Source of the DNA: Stenotrophomonas sp. Marseille-Q4652
Lineage (GTDB): Bacteria; Pseudomonadota; Gammaproteobacteria; Xanthomonadales; Xanthomonadaceae
Direction: 5' to 3'
DNA length: 64,000 nt
NCBI RefSeq assembly: GCF_916618915.1
Contig: NZ_CAKAKE010000001.1
Span: 558,001-622,000 of the forward strand
A model generated the notes under the pieces. That model saw only the letters and a list, made by a program, of their open reading frames with translations. It was not told the origin of the DNA and did not search any database. Below are positions 63,759 to 64,000 of the stretch, one piece after another (position 1 is the first letter of the stretch; the number at the start of each line of letters is the position of its first letter). Both the position numbers and the translations under genes were made by a program.

Positions 63759-64000
63759 TCAGTTTTCGTTGGCGTCGTCGCCGTTGTCGTCGTCGAACTC
63801 GCTGGAGAACTGCAGCGGTTCGTTGGTGTTGCCGGCGGCGAGCGACTTGACGTAGATCGGGGCCAGCGGTGCTTCCTGCACGATGTCCAGCAACTGTTCC
63901 TTGGCCAGTTCCAGCAGGGCCAGGAAGGTCACCAGCACGCCGAGCTTCCCTTCCTCGGCGGTGAACAGCGTTTCAAACCTGTAGAACCGGCCATCCTCGA
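63759..64000 (-). CDS. scpA: Segregation and condensation protein ScpA, C-terminal part
   Basis: 80 codons at the window edge. The frame reads LFTAEEGKLGVLVTFLALLE, LAKEQLLDIVQEAPLAPIYV and an acidic tail ending at 63759. This is the C-terminal winged helix of ScpA, the kleisin that binds SMC and ScpB. The N-terminal part lies beyond the window. Confidence 0.92.
   Translation of the reverse strand, partial: EDGRFYRFETLFTAEEGKLGVLVTFLALLELAKEQLLDIVQEAPLAPIYVKSLAAGNTNEPLQFSSEFDDDNGDDANEN

Overview
The window is GC-rich, tightly packed bacterial chromosome, almost certainly from a member of the Xanthomonadaceae (Stenotrophomonas, Xanthomonas, Pseudoxanthomonas or a close relative). The strongest argument is the arginine cluster at 16.5-24.5 kb. 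It carries an N-acetylornithine carbamoyltransferase, an acetylcitrulline deacetylase and a bifunctional acetylglutamate kinase/synthase, which together form the acetylated-citrulline arginine route known from xanthomonads. A DksA with a histone-like Lys/Ala/Pro tail and the mtaD-ubiG-gph order fit the same group. The exact genus cannot be fixed from this sequence alone.

Layout. 1-2.6 kb: the end of a PhnD-like binding-protein gene, translationally coupled to a membrane GGDEF/EAL protein. 2.6-4.4 kb: epmB and efp, divergent, modifier and target. 4.5-8.0 kb: mtaD, ubiG, gph and a squalene/phytoene-synthase-like gene. 8.1-10.8 kb (minus): yidD, pyrC and an M23 peptidase whose 3' end is followed by two decayed tandem copies of its own tail. 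11-12.3 kb: dksA. 12.4-15.5 kb (minus): cysS, sufE, an MFS gene. 15.7-27.0 kb: a small secreted protein, then the arginine/proline supercluster (argF', argG, argE', argB, GNAT, argC, argH, YciI-like, proB, proA). A leader in front of argF' looks like a transcriptional attenuator: a short ORF with clustered Arg codons followed by mutually exclusive stems ending in an intrinsic terminator.

27.06-34.3 kb is an accessory island. It holds a complete IS3-family element, an IS5-family element with a frameshifted transposase, a 3' fragment of the same IS3 element, and remnants of five genes: a thioredoxin-reductase-like oxidoreductase, two UBP-type zinc-finger genes, a TetR regulator and a GFA-family gene. 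Inside is an intact three-gene cassette: catalase-like heme protein, unknown protein, DyP-type peroxidase. It is the best candidate for an undescribed system.

34.4-42.0 kb: a YajD-like HNH protein, a DosP-like PAS-PAS-GAF-GGDEF-EAL protein with a degenerate GGDEF, several small unknown secreted or membrane proteins, a frameshifted outer-membrane barrel gene and an MFS exporter. Two identical tRNA-Pro(CGG) genes follow. 42.4-48.9 kb is the cytochrome bd locus: cydABX on minus, cydDC on plus, with a perfect FNR/Anr-type palindrome between them. 49-51.7 kb (minus): a cold-shock/DUF1294 fusion, an exported ATP-dependent DNA ligase and a MetX-family acyltransferase. 51.8-58.5 kb (minus): a complete cytochrome c maturation operon, ccmABCDEFGHI. 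58.7-61.2 kb: methionine aminotransferase, omega-amidase and a small secreted protein. 61.3-64 kb (minus): scpA (partial), scpB and rluB.

Respiratory genes (cyd, ccm), amino-acid synthesis (arg, pro, metX) and c-di-GMP signalling are the main themes. Everything outside 27-34 kb looks like ordinary core genome.
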